64,000 nt of DNA from Dehalococcoidales bacterium (lineage in GTDB: Bacteria > Chloroflexota > Dehalococcoidia > Dehalococcoidales > UBA3254). Position numbers and translations under genes: made by a program. Below, piece after piece: positions 51,870 to 60,526 of this stretch (position 1 is the stretch's first letter; each line of letters opens with the position of its first letter). A model generated the notes under the pieces. The model was not told where the DNA came from. It saw nothing but the letters and a program-made list of their open reading frames with translations, and searched no databases. Location: assembly GCA_016926695.1 (NCBI GenBank), contig JAFGOB010000175.1:7765-71764 (forward strand), written 5' to 3'.

Positions 51870-53204
51870 GGGAAGAATCGGTTCCTTGCCATAATTAAAG
51901 GGACGAACGATAGCGGTCTTTCCGTCCTGCCACTGGGCACCGGAAAGGTTGGCGTTTACCGGGGTGCCATCCGCATTAAACTTGAACTCCGGCAGATAAG
52001 TATAGGTAATAAGTGACGGCCCTTCTGGTATATGAACGTTCTTCAAGGCCTGGTTTACCGCCAGAGGGTCTATAGAGGCTGCATCTTCAAGCGCCTCATA
52101 GAGAACGTACATCGCCTGGGCGCCGCTGATAAAGCCCGGGGTAGTATTTAAGCCTTTGGCCTGGGCCCTGGCGGCAAAATCGGCAATAGGTTGATATTCC
52201 GGGATAACCCAGTTCGTTCCCAGGCTGAAAACGCCGGGTCTGTCCATGCTTTTAACCGCAAGATCTTCACCCAGTGCGGCTCTAACGGTTTCTTCGTTTG
52301 CTCCAACCGATATCATTATGGACGGCCAGTACTCCAGGGAATCGAAGGCCTTGTAGAGCATATTTACCTGGTATCCGCTGTTGGCGATAAACAGAATATC
52401 CGGATCAGCCGATTTAATCTTGACGGCATAAGAATCGAGTGAACTGGCCCTCATGGGATGGACTTCGTCCAGCACCAGTCTAGAGGTAACACCACGCTCA
52501 TCCAGTCCTTCTTTCAGTCCTTCCCTGACATTCTGTGTAGCAGGATCATCATAGCTGATAATGGCTATCTTATCTGCTTTGACTTCGTAGTCATTCACCA
52601 GGCTGTCGAATAGCTTGAGATAGGCCACGGTATTGGCGGGATGTATGCTCTGTGCCGCCGCATACCAGAAATTGTATCCTTTGGGAGGAATGGAAGAATC
52701 ATAGGCTCCCACACAAATTTGAGCTACCTGATTTTTATCCCCGATAGGGGCCAGGGCCTGCTGTAGAAAACCGGCCGGACCTTCAAAATTGGCTACTACT
52801 TTCTCCTGTGTGATCAATCTTTCCATTTCGGCGGGAGCTACCGAGGGGTCACCTTTATCGTCCGCCTTGATAAGTTCAATTTCTGCCCCGCCCAGGCTTT
52901 TGACACCGCCGTTATGGTTGATTTCATCGATAACAAACTGGATGCCTTCAGCCGCGGGCAGGCAGTAGACTGACAACTGTCCGCTCAGTCCCGTTACAAT
53001 GCCCACTTTTACCTTTTCAACCTTCTCAGGTTGAGCGGAAGGACTGGGTTGTACATGAACAGGGGAAGCTGAAGGAATAACCGGTGTCGAAGGTGATGAC
53101 TCTGGCGCCGGAGTGCTTTGACTGGAGCATCCGGCTGCCAGAATTGCCAATAAAGCAAGGATAACTACCATGGCGGGAAATAAATTGTGTTTGTAAGTTC
53201 GCAT
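51849..53204 (-). CDS. livK: Branched-chain amino-acid-type substrate-binding lipoprotein
   Basis: This 451-residue protein has a lipoprotein signal (lipobox LAAGC near residue 26), a Ser/Pro/Thr tether (about 30-62) and a periplasmic-binding fold of the LivJ/LivK type (VKVGIVTGLSGQLSVYC, then GGAEIELIKADDKGDPSVA). The ATG has GGAGG 7 bases upstream. The ligand may be a branched-chain amino acid, an amide or an aromatic acid. The final residues (GVVPSN) and the TAA stop are encoded inside a MITE-like element, so the native C-terminus has been replaced. It lies 46 bases after the MmgE/PrpD gene. Confidence 0.93.
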   Translation of the reverse strand: MRTYKHNLFPAMVVILALLAILAAGCSSQSTPAPESSPSTPVIPSASPVHVQPSPSAQPEKVEKVKVGIVTGLSGQLSVYCLPAAEGIQFVIDEINHNGGVKSLGGAEIELIKADDKGDPSVAPAEMERLITQEKVVANFEGPAGFLQQALAPIGDKNQVAQICVGAYDSSIPPKGYNFWYAAAQSIHPANTVAYLKLFDSLVNDYEVKADKIAIISYDDPATQNVREGLKEGLDERGVTSRLVLDEVHPMRASSLDSYAVKIKSADPDILFIANSGYQVNMLYKAFDSLEYWPSIMISVGANEETVRAALGEDLAVKSMDRPGVFSLGTNWVIPEYQPIADFAARAQAKGLNTTPGFISGAQAMYVLYEALEDAASIDPLAVNQALKNVHIPEGPSLITYTYLPEFKFNADGTPVNANLSGAQWQDGKTAIVRPFNYGKEPILPGVVPSN

Positions 53205-53250
53205 TAATAATCCTCCAGGTGATTCAACTTATCAGTAGAAATATTTGGTC

Positions 53251-54696
53251 CTATCGAATACAATCCAGCAGGTGGGAAATGTCTTTGATTTCATCCATAT
53301 TCCTGACATCGCCGGTCAACTGCTTTATCTGGTCCTCCGTTAGCATGTCTCCACAGAAATTATGGAATTTCTCGTCCAGTGATTCCCATGTTATATGTGT
53401 TTCCGGTGTCCAGGGATCGCCGCGGCTGTAATCCGTTTTCATTACATACTCTTTTCCACGGGCCTTAACAATGATCGATCCGCCGCTTTTACGAAATCTG
53501 CCAATCCTTTCCTCTCGCAGTGCTCTGGTGGTCTCTTCAACCGCCGCAGGATCGGGTGTAGTGATAACCCTCTGCATAAAATTGATTACATCGGGATTGC
53601 CGTACATTTCCGGCTGATGCCAGCGCGGTCCGGGCTGGATACCGAGAGCGGTCAAAGCCATCACATAGGGGATGTTGAACTCGGCATTCAGAGGAGAGCG
53701 ATGATCACTGGCATCAATCCGGCGGGCCGGGTTTTTAAACATCGGCAAAGCCAGTGCCATCGGATTCAGGCGGACCTCGATATGCTCAATGTCGTCGGCG
53801 GTGAGTTTTTCCTGCGCTATCAGTTTTTGCATCATGTCAATGGGGGCAGCCGTATATCGGCAGGATGGATAAAACTTGATAGCCGTTTCTTCTATCCACC
53901 ATTTCTTACCCAGGTCTTCTGTAAGCAAAGTCTGGTCGGTACTCACCGAGCCCTGCATCTTCCAGAATCCGTCTTCTCCGTCAAGTATGCTCTGGTCGCA
54001 GAGATACCCGTTTTTGGCGAAAACGGCTGCCAGTACTCCCGCCATGGCGATTTGAGAATAAGGAGAATACTTCATGGTAAACCACTGGGTCTGCCTGGCG
54101 CTGCGGGCTGTAGCAGGCCCAGGTGCAAACCATCCCGCCAGTCCGAAGTTGTTTAACATCTGTTCAGGATTAAGACCGTAGACACTGCCGGCAGATACCG
54201 CTGTTCCCAGCGAGGCAAATCCCATACCGTTGATGGTAGCCCACTTGAACTGTCCGTCCGCAAAATCAATTATTTTCAGCGACAAATTAATACGCGCATT
54301 GACATCAAATCCCAACACCGTGGCCAGGATGGCGCTTTTTCCCGAGGCATGTTCACTTTCACCCACAGCCAGTGCAGCCGCTACGTTGAAGACGGCAAAA
54401 TGACTGGAACTGAAAAAAGTATCGTCAGCATCCAGCAGGTTCATTATTTCGGTATTGGCCATTACCGCATTGGGCGCAGCAACACGTTTGGGCAATCCTA
54501 ACACCGTCGATTGTTCCGGACCGCCCAGGTGGTTTACGATCGTATGCATCATTTTAGAACGTTCGAAGTTTTTAGCTGCTATTCCGCAAATAAGACTATC
54601 CAGAAATACTATTTTGGCAATCTCTATTACCGGTGCAGGGAGATCCTGATAAGTGGTCTGTGCTGTGAATTCCGCCAGGTCTTTGGTATAGCTCAT
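53251..54696 (-). CDS. MmgE/PrpD-family protein
   Basis: This 481-residue protein begins with LAEFTAQTTYQDLPAPVIE, then a DSLICGIAAKNFERS helix and MANTEIMNLLDADDTFFSSSHF, the standard MmgE/PrpD fold. Known members include 2-methylcitrate dehydratase and cis-aconitate decarboxylase-type enzymes; others isomerise or dehydrate small acids. It is the first gene of the operon with livK and the Liv permease genes, suggesting that the imported compound is its substrate or a relative. AAGGAGG precedes the ATG by 6 bases, and an operator-like array lies further upstream. Confidence 0.9.
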   Translation of the reverse strand: MSYTKDLAEFTAQTTYQDLPAPVIEIAKIVFLDSLICGIAAKNFERSKMMHTIVNHLGGPEQSTVLGLPKRVAAPNAVMANTEIMNLLDADDTFFSSSHFAVFNVAAALAVGESEHASGKSAILATVLGFDVNARINLSLKIIDFADGQFKWATINGMGFASLGTAVSAGSVYGLNPEQMLNNFGLAGWFAPGPATARSARQTQWFTMKYSPYSQIAMAGVLAAVFAKNGYLCDQSILDGEDGFWKMQGSVSTDQTLLTEDLGKKWWIEETAIKFYPSCRYTAAPIDMMQKLIAQEKLTADDIEHIEVRLNPMALALPMFKNPARRIDASDHRSPLNAEFNIPYVMALTALGIQPGPRWHQPEMYGNPDVINFMQRVITTPDPAAVEETTRALREERIGRFRKSGGSIIVKARGKEYVMKTDYSRGDPWTPETHITWESLDEKFHNFCGDMLTEDQIKQLTGDVRNMDEIKDISHLLDCIR

Positions 54697-55006
54697 GTCT
54701 ACCTCCTTTCCTTTTCACATAATTTACCTAATTAATATTTGAAACTGGGTGTCTTCCAGAATCGGTCCTGTGGTATGAAAGAAACGGTATTGCAGCTCCA
54801 GGATACCTAGATACTCGTAATACATAGACTCTCATAATACATAGAAGTTCTAGGTATTATGAAGGTAAATATAGCATCTGATCATGGAGTTTGTCAATCA
54901 CACATATGGCTTTTATCCAGATGTGGGGAAGATAAAAAATAGCAGATGAAAAAGAAAATTTTTATTTGTATTGTTCATACTGCTGCCGGAATTTACTGTT
55001 ATTCTT
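54697..55006. other. 310-base gap with operator array
   Basis: It holds the ribosome binding site of the MmgE/PrpD gene and the repeated TAATACATAGA elements at 54801-54859. No gene is seen. Confidence 0.6.
54801..54859. promoter_or_regulatory. Operator-like array upstream of the MmgE/PrpD-Liv operon
   Basis: Half-sites of consensus TAATACMTAGA occur in direct orientation at 54818-54828 and 54835-54845, with a weaker one (ATACCTAGA) at 54803-54811, all on a 17-base period. An inverted one (TCTAGGTATTA, 54849-54859) makes an imperfect dyad with the third. The array is about 110-160 bases upstream of the MmgE/PrpD start. Confidence 0.6.
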
Positions 55007-56851
55007 TTAATTGCCGGAGAGCGTCTCATACATATGATAGTAAGTCCCTTTTCTGGCAATAAGCTCGCTGTGGCTGCCACTCTCAACAATACGGCCGTGT
55101 TCAAGGAAAATAATGTTGTCGGCCTCGGTTATCGTTGAAAGCCGGTGAGCGATGATTACACATGTTCTTGTCCCGGACATACTGTGCAGAGATGCCTGCA
55201 TAATACGTTCCGTATCGGTATCTACGCTGGATGTGGCCTCGTCAAGAATAATAATTGGCGGCTTCAGCAGAATAGCCCTGGCCAGGCATATGAGCTGGCG
55301 TTGACCGGCGCTAAGGCTTCCGCCTCTCTCTCCCACCATGGTATCGTAGCCGTGCTCCAGTCGTTTGATAAACTCATGTGCTCCGGCGGCTTTTGCGGCT
55401 TCAATTACCTCTTCATGAGTAGCTTCCGTCCGCCCGTATTTGATATTGCTTTCGATACTGCCGGAAAAAAGGAATGGGTCCTGAGGGACAACGCTGATCT
55501 GTCTTCGCAGTGATTCCTGTGTAACGGACCTTACGTCATAGCTGTCGATAAGTACTGATCCTTCGCTCACATCGTAAAAACGCGTGATAAGGTTTGTCAG
55601 GCTGCTCTTCCCTGCGCCCGTTCTTCCGGCAATGGCTACGGTCCGGCCCGGTTCGATGGTGAAATCCAGGTCGTGTAAAACCTCCGTACCGGGTATATAG
55701 GAGAAGCTGACATGATCGAACCTGATTTCTCCTTTTACTGCCGGTATATTCTCCGCATGAGGTCTGTCTTGGATAAGAGGATTGACATCCAGCAGTTCAA
55801 AAATGCGTGAAGCGGAGGCCATGGCCCTCTGTATTTGAGTATACAGCATGATAAGCTCCATTACTGGCATAAAAAAGCGCTGGACGTAAAGAAGAAATGC
55901 CACTATGGTACCGACATCCGTTTTCCCTTCCAGTACCTGGAAACCTCCGAAGACCAGCACCAGGGAATAGGCTGTATTGGTCAGGATGTTGTTAACCGGC
56001 ATCATAAAGGCCTGGAGCCTGGCTGCCTCTACGTTGGCATCCAGATGTTCTTTGTTGGCTGTATCGAATTGTCTGAGGTTTTCCCTTTCCCTGGAAAGGC
56101 TCTGTGTTACTCTGACCCCTGAAATACCTTCCTGAAGCTGATCATTGACTATAGCGATCTTTTGCCGGACTTTAAGAAAAGCCCGGCGGGCCCTTCTTTG
56201 CCAAATGATGATAATCAATATCAAAACCGGTACAACAGCCAGGGCGATGAGGGCCAGATGGAGGTTCATTAACATCATCACTACAGCTATAGCGATCAGG
56301 GTCAGTCCGTTGGCAAGAATATTTATGATATCCTGGGTAACCAGCGTTTGCAACTGGTCTACGTCGTTTTGAACGCGAGACATCAGTTTGCCGACTTTGT
56401 TGGCATCGTAAAATCCCAGGGACAGGGATTGAAGATGGCTGAAAAGCTGTTTGCGCATTCTAAAAAGAATGCCCTGACTGGCATATGATAGATTCAGTGT
56501 TTCCAGGAACTGACCGCCCCACTGTATCAATGCCACTGCCAGGTATACCAGCGCGATGATGCCCAGGATGCTGGTCCTTCCGGCTATGATTTCATTAGTG
56601 GCATCCCTTACCAGAATGGGCATAACAAGGGCCGTCAGGGTCCTCAGGATAGTCCCCGTAATGCCAAGTCCGAGCGCTTTCTTGACCCATGACATATAGC
56701 CGGGTAATTTCTTTAAAACACCGGCATCATAAATCTTACCCAGTTCATTCTCTTCTCCTGCATCCAGGGCACTGCTGAGACGGCTTCCTGATGGCCCCCC
56801 CGGACCTCTTCCAGGCGGACCGCCGCCCCATGGGCCTCCTCCGTGAAACAT
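55007..56851 (-). CDS. ABC exporter half-transporter, catalytic subunit
   Basis: This 614-residue protein has a Gly/Pro-rich N-terminal tail (about 1-25), a six-helix membrane domain (about 55-345) and an ABC domain (about 375-610). The cassette has Walker A GRTGAGKSS, signature SLSAGQRQLICLARAIL and Walker B IIILDEATSSVD with the normal catalytic Glu. AAGGAG lies 6 bases upstream of the ATG. With the gene at 57010-58749 it should form a heterodimeric exporter of drugs or lipids, like TM287/TM288 or BmrC/BmrD. Confidence 0.93.
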   Translation of the reverse strand: MFHGGGPWGGGPPGRGPGGPSGSRLSSALDAGEENELGKIYDAGVLKKLPGYMSWVKKALGLGITGTILRTLTALVMPILVRDATNEIIAGRTSILGIIALVYLAVALIQWGGQFLETLNLSYASQGILFRMRKQLFSHLQSLSLGFYDANKVGKLMSRVQNDVDQLQTLVTQDIINILANGLTLIAIAVVMMLMNLHLALIALAVVPVLILIIIIWQRRARRAFLKVRQKIAIVNDQLQEGISGVRVTQSLSRERENLRQFDTANKEHLDANVEAARLQAFMMPVNNILTNTAYSLVLVFGGFQVLEGKTDVGTIVAFLLYVQRFFMPVMELIMLYTQIQRAMASASRIFELLDVNPLIQDRPHAENIPAVKGEIRFDHVSFSYIPGTEVLHDLDFTIEPGRTVAIAGRTGAGKSSLTNLITRFYDVSEGSVLIDSYDVRSVTQESLRRQISVVPQDPFLFSGSIESNIKYGRTEATHEEVIEAAKAAGAHEFIKRLEHGYDTMVGERGGSLSAGQRQLICLARAILLKPPIIILDEATSSVDTDTERIMQASLHSMSGTRTCVIIAHRLSTITEADNIIFLEHGRIVESGSHSELIARKGTYYHMYETLSGN

Positions 56852-57009
56852 CTATTCTCCTTTTCGGTGTTGCTGCTACTTAGCTGCGCTTACAAATATA
56901 TTCAATCGATCTAATGTATTTATTAAAAATGTTGGCTGGCGACATCCGGGCTGAGCCAATCCATTTATAATGCAATAGTTTGTATCGACATATATGATAT
57001 TTTTAAGGT

Positions 57010-58749
57010 TTACTCCGTTTTACCATCCGGGGCGGAAAGCTGTGACAGATAGGTCTGTTTGTACAGACCGTTCAGTTCCATCAAATCCCGGTGTTGACCC
57101 CGTTCCACTATCCTTCCGTCTTTCAATACCAGAATAAGATCGGCATTCCTGATAATCGGCAGCCGGTGCGTAATAATGAAGGTAGTCCGCCCTTTTATCA
57201 GGACCTCCAGCGCCCGGCGAATCAGGTGCTCTGTTTCGGCGTCCACGCTTGAGGTGGAATCGTCCAGGATAAGTATGCCGGGGTCCAGTAAAAGAGTCCG
57301 GGCAATGACAATGCGCTGTTTTTCTCCGCCGGAAAAGGTAACGCCCCTCTCCCCCACCCAGGTATCGTATTTGTCCGGTAATCCCATTATGAAATCGTCA
57401 ATTTGCGCTGCCCTGGTGGCCATTGTGATCTGTTCCATGTTTGCATCAGGGATTCCAAAGGCGATATTTTCTTTTACCGTGGCTGAGAAAAGGAACACAT
57501 CCTGCTGTGCTATACCCACGTTTTTACGCAGAGAGTCCAGGCTGATATCCCGAATGTCTATTCCGTCTACGCTTATCCTTCCGGATGTAACGTCATAAAA
57601 ACGGGGAATCAGGTGAATAATGGTGCTCTTGCCGCTGCCGGAACCACCTACCAGGGCAACAAGCTGGCCCGGTTCAACATTGAAGTTGATGTCTTCCAGT
57701 GTTGCTGAAGAACTATCATAGGCGAAACCGACATATTCGAATCTTACCGCTCCCCTTGTTCTCCTCAGCGTGATTGCACCGGGTTTATCCTTTACCAGGG
57801 ACTGTGTATCGAATACCTCTATTACTCTTTTACCGGCGGATAAAAAGCGGGAGAGCATGGCGGTAATCATACCCAGCCGCCTTACCGGCATGGAAAGCAG
57901 CCCGAGATAAACGATGAACTGTACAATCCCGCCGACCGTCATGTTGCCCGCTATCACCTGCTGTCCGCCGTACCAGATCACAAGGGCAATGGGTATACTC
58001 ATGATGAAGCCCATCATGGGCATATTTATCGCCATTATCCTGGCCGTTCCTATCTGCGCATGGTAAAGTTTTTCCGCATCTTTGGTGAACTTTTCCTGCT
58101 CATTCCCTTGCTGGGAGAAGGCCTTTACCACCCTTATTCCCGCCAGGTTTTCCTGGAGTGTAACTCCCAGTGCGGCTATAAGCTGCTGTACCGTCATCCA
58201 GATCGGCTGCATTTTGCGGGCAAGCAGAAAGGTAATCCACACGATAAAAGGCATGAATGCCAGGGTCATAAACGCCAGAGACCAGCTTGTAATAAACAGC
58301 AAAACGGTAATCCCCGCCAGTAACAGAATGGTTGAAAATACATTCAGCAGCCCTTCACTCAGAAATAACCGTACTGCTTCGATATCCACTGTAGCCCTGG
58401 ACATCAGTTGCCCAGTCTGCTGCTTGTCGTGGTAGGCGAAGCTCAGCCTCTGGAGATGGTCGTAGATCGCGTTTCGTATATCATATGAAACCTTTTGAGA
58501 TACTACCTGGGTAAGATAGCGGTTGAAATATCCCACAATACCGTTGAGAACACTGGCGGAGACAATTATCACCGCTGCTATAATAATCACATTACGTGAT
58601 TCCGCTTTTAAGGCGGAATCGATCCCGGCAGCAAGCTGCATGGGTATTATCAGGCTGAAACCTGTGCTTAATAACAGACATATGAAAGCCAGCAGCCATA
58701 TTGCCCAGTATTTTTTTCCGAAAGTCAACAAACGTAATATTGTCGTCAT
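57010..58749 (-). CDS. ABC exporter half-transporter, degenerate-site subunit
   Basis: This 579-residue protein has six helices (about 15-310) and an ABC domain (about 340-570). It has Walker A GGSGSGKST, signature TFSGGEKQRIVIARTLL and Walker B ILILDDSTSSVD, where Asp replaces the catalytic Glu. That substitution is the mark of the non-canonical half in heterodimeric exporters. It precedes its partner by 158 bases on the same strand. The start has no good ribosome binding site. Confidence 0.93.
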   Translation of the reverse strand: MTTILRLLTFGKKYWAIWLLAFICLLLSTGFSLIIPMQLAAGIDSALKAESRNVIIIAAVIIVSASVLNGIVGYFNRYLTQVVSQKVSYDIRNAIYDHLQRLSFAYHDKQQTGQLMSRATVDIEAVRLFLSEGLLNVFSTILLLAGITVLLFITSWSLAFMTLAFMPFIVWITFLLARKMQPIWMTVQQLIAALGVTLQENLAGIRVVKAFSQQGNEQEKFTKDAEKLYHAQIGTARIMAINMPMMGFIMSIPIALVIWYGGQQVIAGNMTVGGIVQFIVYLGLLSMPVRRLGMITAMLSRFLSAGKRVIEVFDTQSLVKDKPGAITLRRTRGAVRFEYVGFAYDSSSATLEDINFNVEPGQLVALVGGSGSGKSTIIHLIPRFYDVTSGRISVDGIDIRDISLDSLRKNVGIAQQDVFLFSATVKENIAFGIPDANMEQITMATRAAQIDDFIMGLPDKYDTWVGERGVTFSGGEKQRIVIARTLLLDPGILILDDSTSSVDAETEHLIRRALEVLIKGRTTFIITHRLPIIRNADLILVLKDGRIVERGQHRDLMELNGLYKQTYLSQLSAPDGKTE

Positions 58750-58887
58750 ATTGTTTGAATAAATTCCTATGCTGGTAAAAGAAGTGCGTTAATCCTTCCG
58801 CCGGAACACATACGAAACTCCCAAAAGCAATATATCATTGTTATTCGGATTAAACAAATGTAACGGTGGGTTTTCATATCAGCGTAG

Positions 58888-59067
58888 ATACAGTGTTCCG
58901 GGCTGTTCACGCTATCTTTCGATATAGTCAAAAAGCGTGAAGAGGCTGAAAGAGGCATAAAACGTATTATCCTCTGGGGGACGATACGTCTTATATTGGC
59001 GGGTCTCCTGGGATTGGCCTGGATAGGCCTTTTGATCTATACCGTTGTGCGTTTATTCGCGGGCTGA
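58888..59067 (+). CDS. Possible small membrane protein or remnant without a normal start
   Basis: A frame from 58888 to the TGA at 59065-59067 encodes a plausible membrane protein: a basic/acidic stretch (FDIVKKREEAERGIKRI) followed by a long hydrophobic helix (ILAGLLGLAWIGLLIY) and VVRLFAG. No ATG, GTG or TTG lies in frame before it; only CTG, ATA or GTC codons are available. It may be a decayed gene or use a rare start. It lies between the ABC exporter gene and the convergent Fe-S protein gene. Confidence 0.3.
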   Translation: MQCSGLFTLSFDIVKKREEAERGIKRIILWGTIRLILAGLLGLAWIGLLIYTVVRLFAG

Positions 59068-59074
59068 TATCCCC

Positions 59075-59986
59075 TTACCACTCCACAATTGGAAGCTGTT
59101 TGGACAGTCCCGTATCCTTGAATTTTTGCTTCCAGTTGCCGGACGGGCAGTAGGCCAGACATTTGCCGCACTTCCAGGTTGGCGAATCCTGTAAAGTCCC
59201 TTCGGAGCCTGTCTTCTTAACGGCTGCGCTGACCTCCTCAGCCGTTGCGTCCAGTGAGGTTAGCAGGTCTTCTCTTCCTCCCGTCTTCTTCATCAGGGCA
59301 TGGGCTGCGATCCGGCACCTGTTCATATTTACATGACAATAGTCATAGACCTTTTCACCGTCTTTATCTTTATAAACAACCCTCCGTGCTTCTCTCTCTC
59401 CATATTTGCTTAAGGCGCCGGTGGGACAGACTGTCGTGCAGATATTGCACTTAGAGGGATCGCAGAGACGCGGCCCGCTGTACATCGGGTCCGGTTCAAG
59501 TTCAGCCGTAGTCAGGATTGCGCCGAACCTGTTCCTGGGACCGAACTGAGGTGTGAGTACAATACTCAGCCAGCCGAATTCACCCAGTCCGGCAGCCACT
59601 GCTGCATGTCGCTGACTGAGCGTTATTCCGGTTTGCAGTGGTCCTACCTGTGTAGGCATAGCGATCGCGCCGGTATTACGTTCAATATACTGTGTGAGAT
59701 CATATACCGAGTACAGAAGATGAAAATTAGGAGCTATTGTGTAGCCGTATGTACCATAAACTCCCTGTGCCGGGCGGTTGCCGTCCTCAAAACGCCTGAA
59801 TATGGTCTGGATAACGCCGTCTGCCAGGCGCACAGCTATGCTGATGACCGATTTACAGCCCGGAAGAAAGTCGCAGGGATGTGTTCCCTGAGGAGCACCG
59901 TCAAACCTGGAGACGGGTGCTATTCCGCACAGGTCCATTCCTATTCTGCGGGCATGTTCTTTAATCGATTGTTCAATCTTCACCAT
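59075..59986 (-). CDS. QueG-like 4Fe-4S binding protein
   Basis: I chose the start MVKIEQ (59986), with GGGGGA just upstream; the frame stays open to 60103 and two upstream ATGs are possible. The protein (about 303 residues) has the epoxyqueuosine-reductase/reductive-dehalogenase-like layout. The N-terminal KEHARRIGMDLCGIAPVSRF is followed by a cobalamin-type domain with HAAVAAGLGEFGWLS and GPRNRFGAILT. Two cluster motifs come last (CNICTTVCPTG and CGKCLAYCPSG). It lacks a Tat signal and membrane anchor. It is probably a cytoplasmic electron-transfer or reductase protein; the actual substrate is open. Confidence 0.8.
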   Translation of the reverse strand: MVKIEQSIKEHARRIGMDLCGIAPVSRFDGAPQGTHPCDFLPGCKSVISIAVRLADGVIQTIFRRFEDGNRPAQGVYGTYGYTIAPNFHLLYSVYDLTQYIERNTGAIAMPTQVGPLQTGITLSQRHAAVAAGLGEFGWLSIVLTPQFGPRNRFGAILTTAELEPDPMYSGPRLCDPSKCNICTTVCPTGALSKYGEREARRVVYKDKDGEKVYDYCHVNMNRCRIAAHALMKKTGGREDLLTSLDATAEEVSAAVKKTGSEGTLQDSPTWKCGKCLAYCPSGNWKQKFKDTGLSKQLPIVEW

Positions 59987-60260
59987 TTCCCCCTGTTTAA
60001 AAAATATCGTTATTTCGTTACCGCTTGACATAATCCTGTATTGACAGCGGACGTTCGACAAAGAACGAACGTATTCTTCAGGCCGGTAATACAGCTTAAA
60101 CATGCACTATCTTTCCCGGTGCCTCAATTATACATACTTAATCGAGTATTATTCAACACGCATATTCCAACTTTTATTCTGTCTTCAACAATTTGAAGAT
60201 ACCCCTTTCTCTCCTATCTCTTCTCTCATACCTTAATAAATGATATTTAGGATAGCGGTC

Positions 60261-60297
60261 TTCTCCGGAAGAGAAGCACCCTTTGGGTGCTGGAGAA
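60261..60297. repeat. Two-part stem-loop
   Basis: AGCACCC (60275-60281) pairs with GGGTGCT (60285-60291) around TTT, and the outer TTCTCC (60261-60266) pairs with GGAGAA (60292-60297). It may be part of a longer composite repeat shared with the 10400-10500 region. Confidence 0.5.
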
Positions 60298-60375
60298 GGT
60301 CAGGGTGACGGTGCAAGAATCAACATATATGATGCAATACGGATTAATTACAAGATAAAGTCTGAACCTGGCATT

Positions 60376-60396
60376 CTTCTCCCTTAAGGGGAGAAG
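60376..60396. repeat. Dispersed hairpin repeat, copy 2
   Basis: A 21-base near-palindrome identical in 20 of 21 positions to 10469-10489 (A for G in the centre). Confidence 0.65.
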
Positions 60397-60526
60397 TCAG
60401 ATGAGGGTGCCTAAAATCTCAATAATGAAGGGGGAATCCTTTTAAAAATGATATGTGTAACCTGCCTACAGGTTGGAAATAAAAAAGGTATTAAGAAAAG
60501 CTTCTGTCTACGGCTGCCGTAATTAG

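Larger units (their letters stand above)
60104..60526. other. 423-base gap with hairpin repeats
   Basis: It contains the dispersed hairpin repeat copy at 60376-60396 and a larger stem-loop at 60261-60297. The word ATACCTTAATAAAT followed by AGCGG resembles sequence near 10430 beside the other copy. No gene is seen. Confidence 0.55.

Noticed and set aside
54801..54859. Short regular repeats as a CRISPR array
   Set aside because: The units are 11 bases on a 17-base period with no unique spacers, so operator sites are far more likely.
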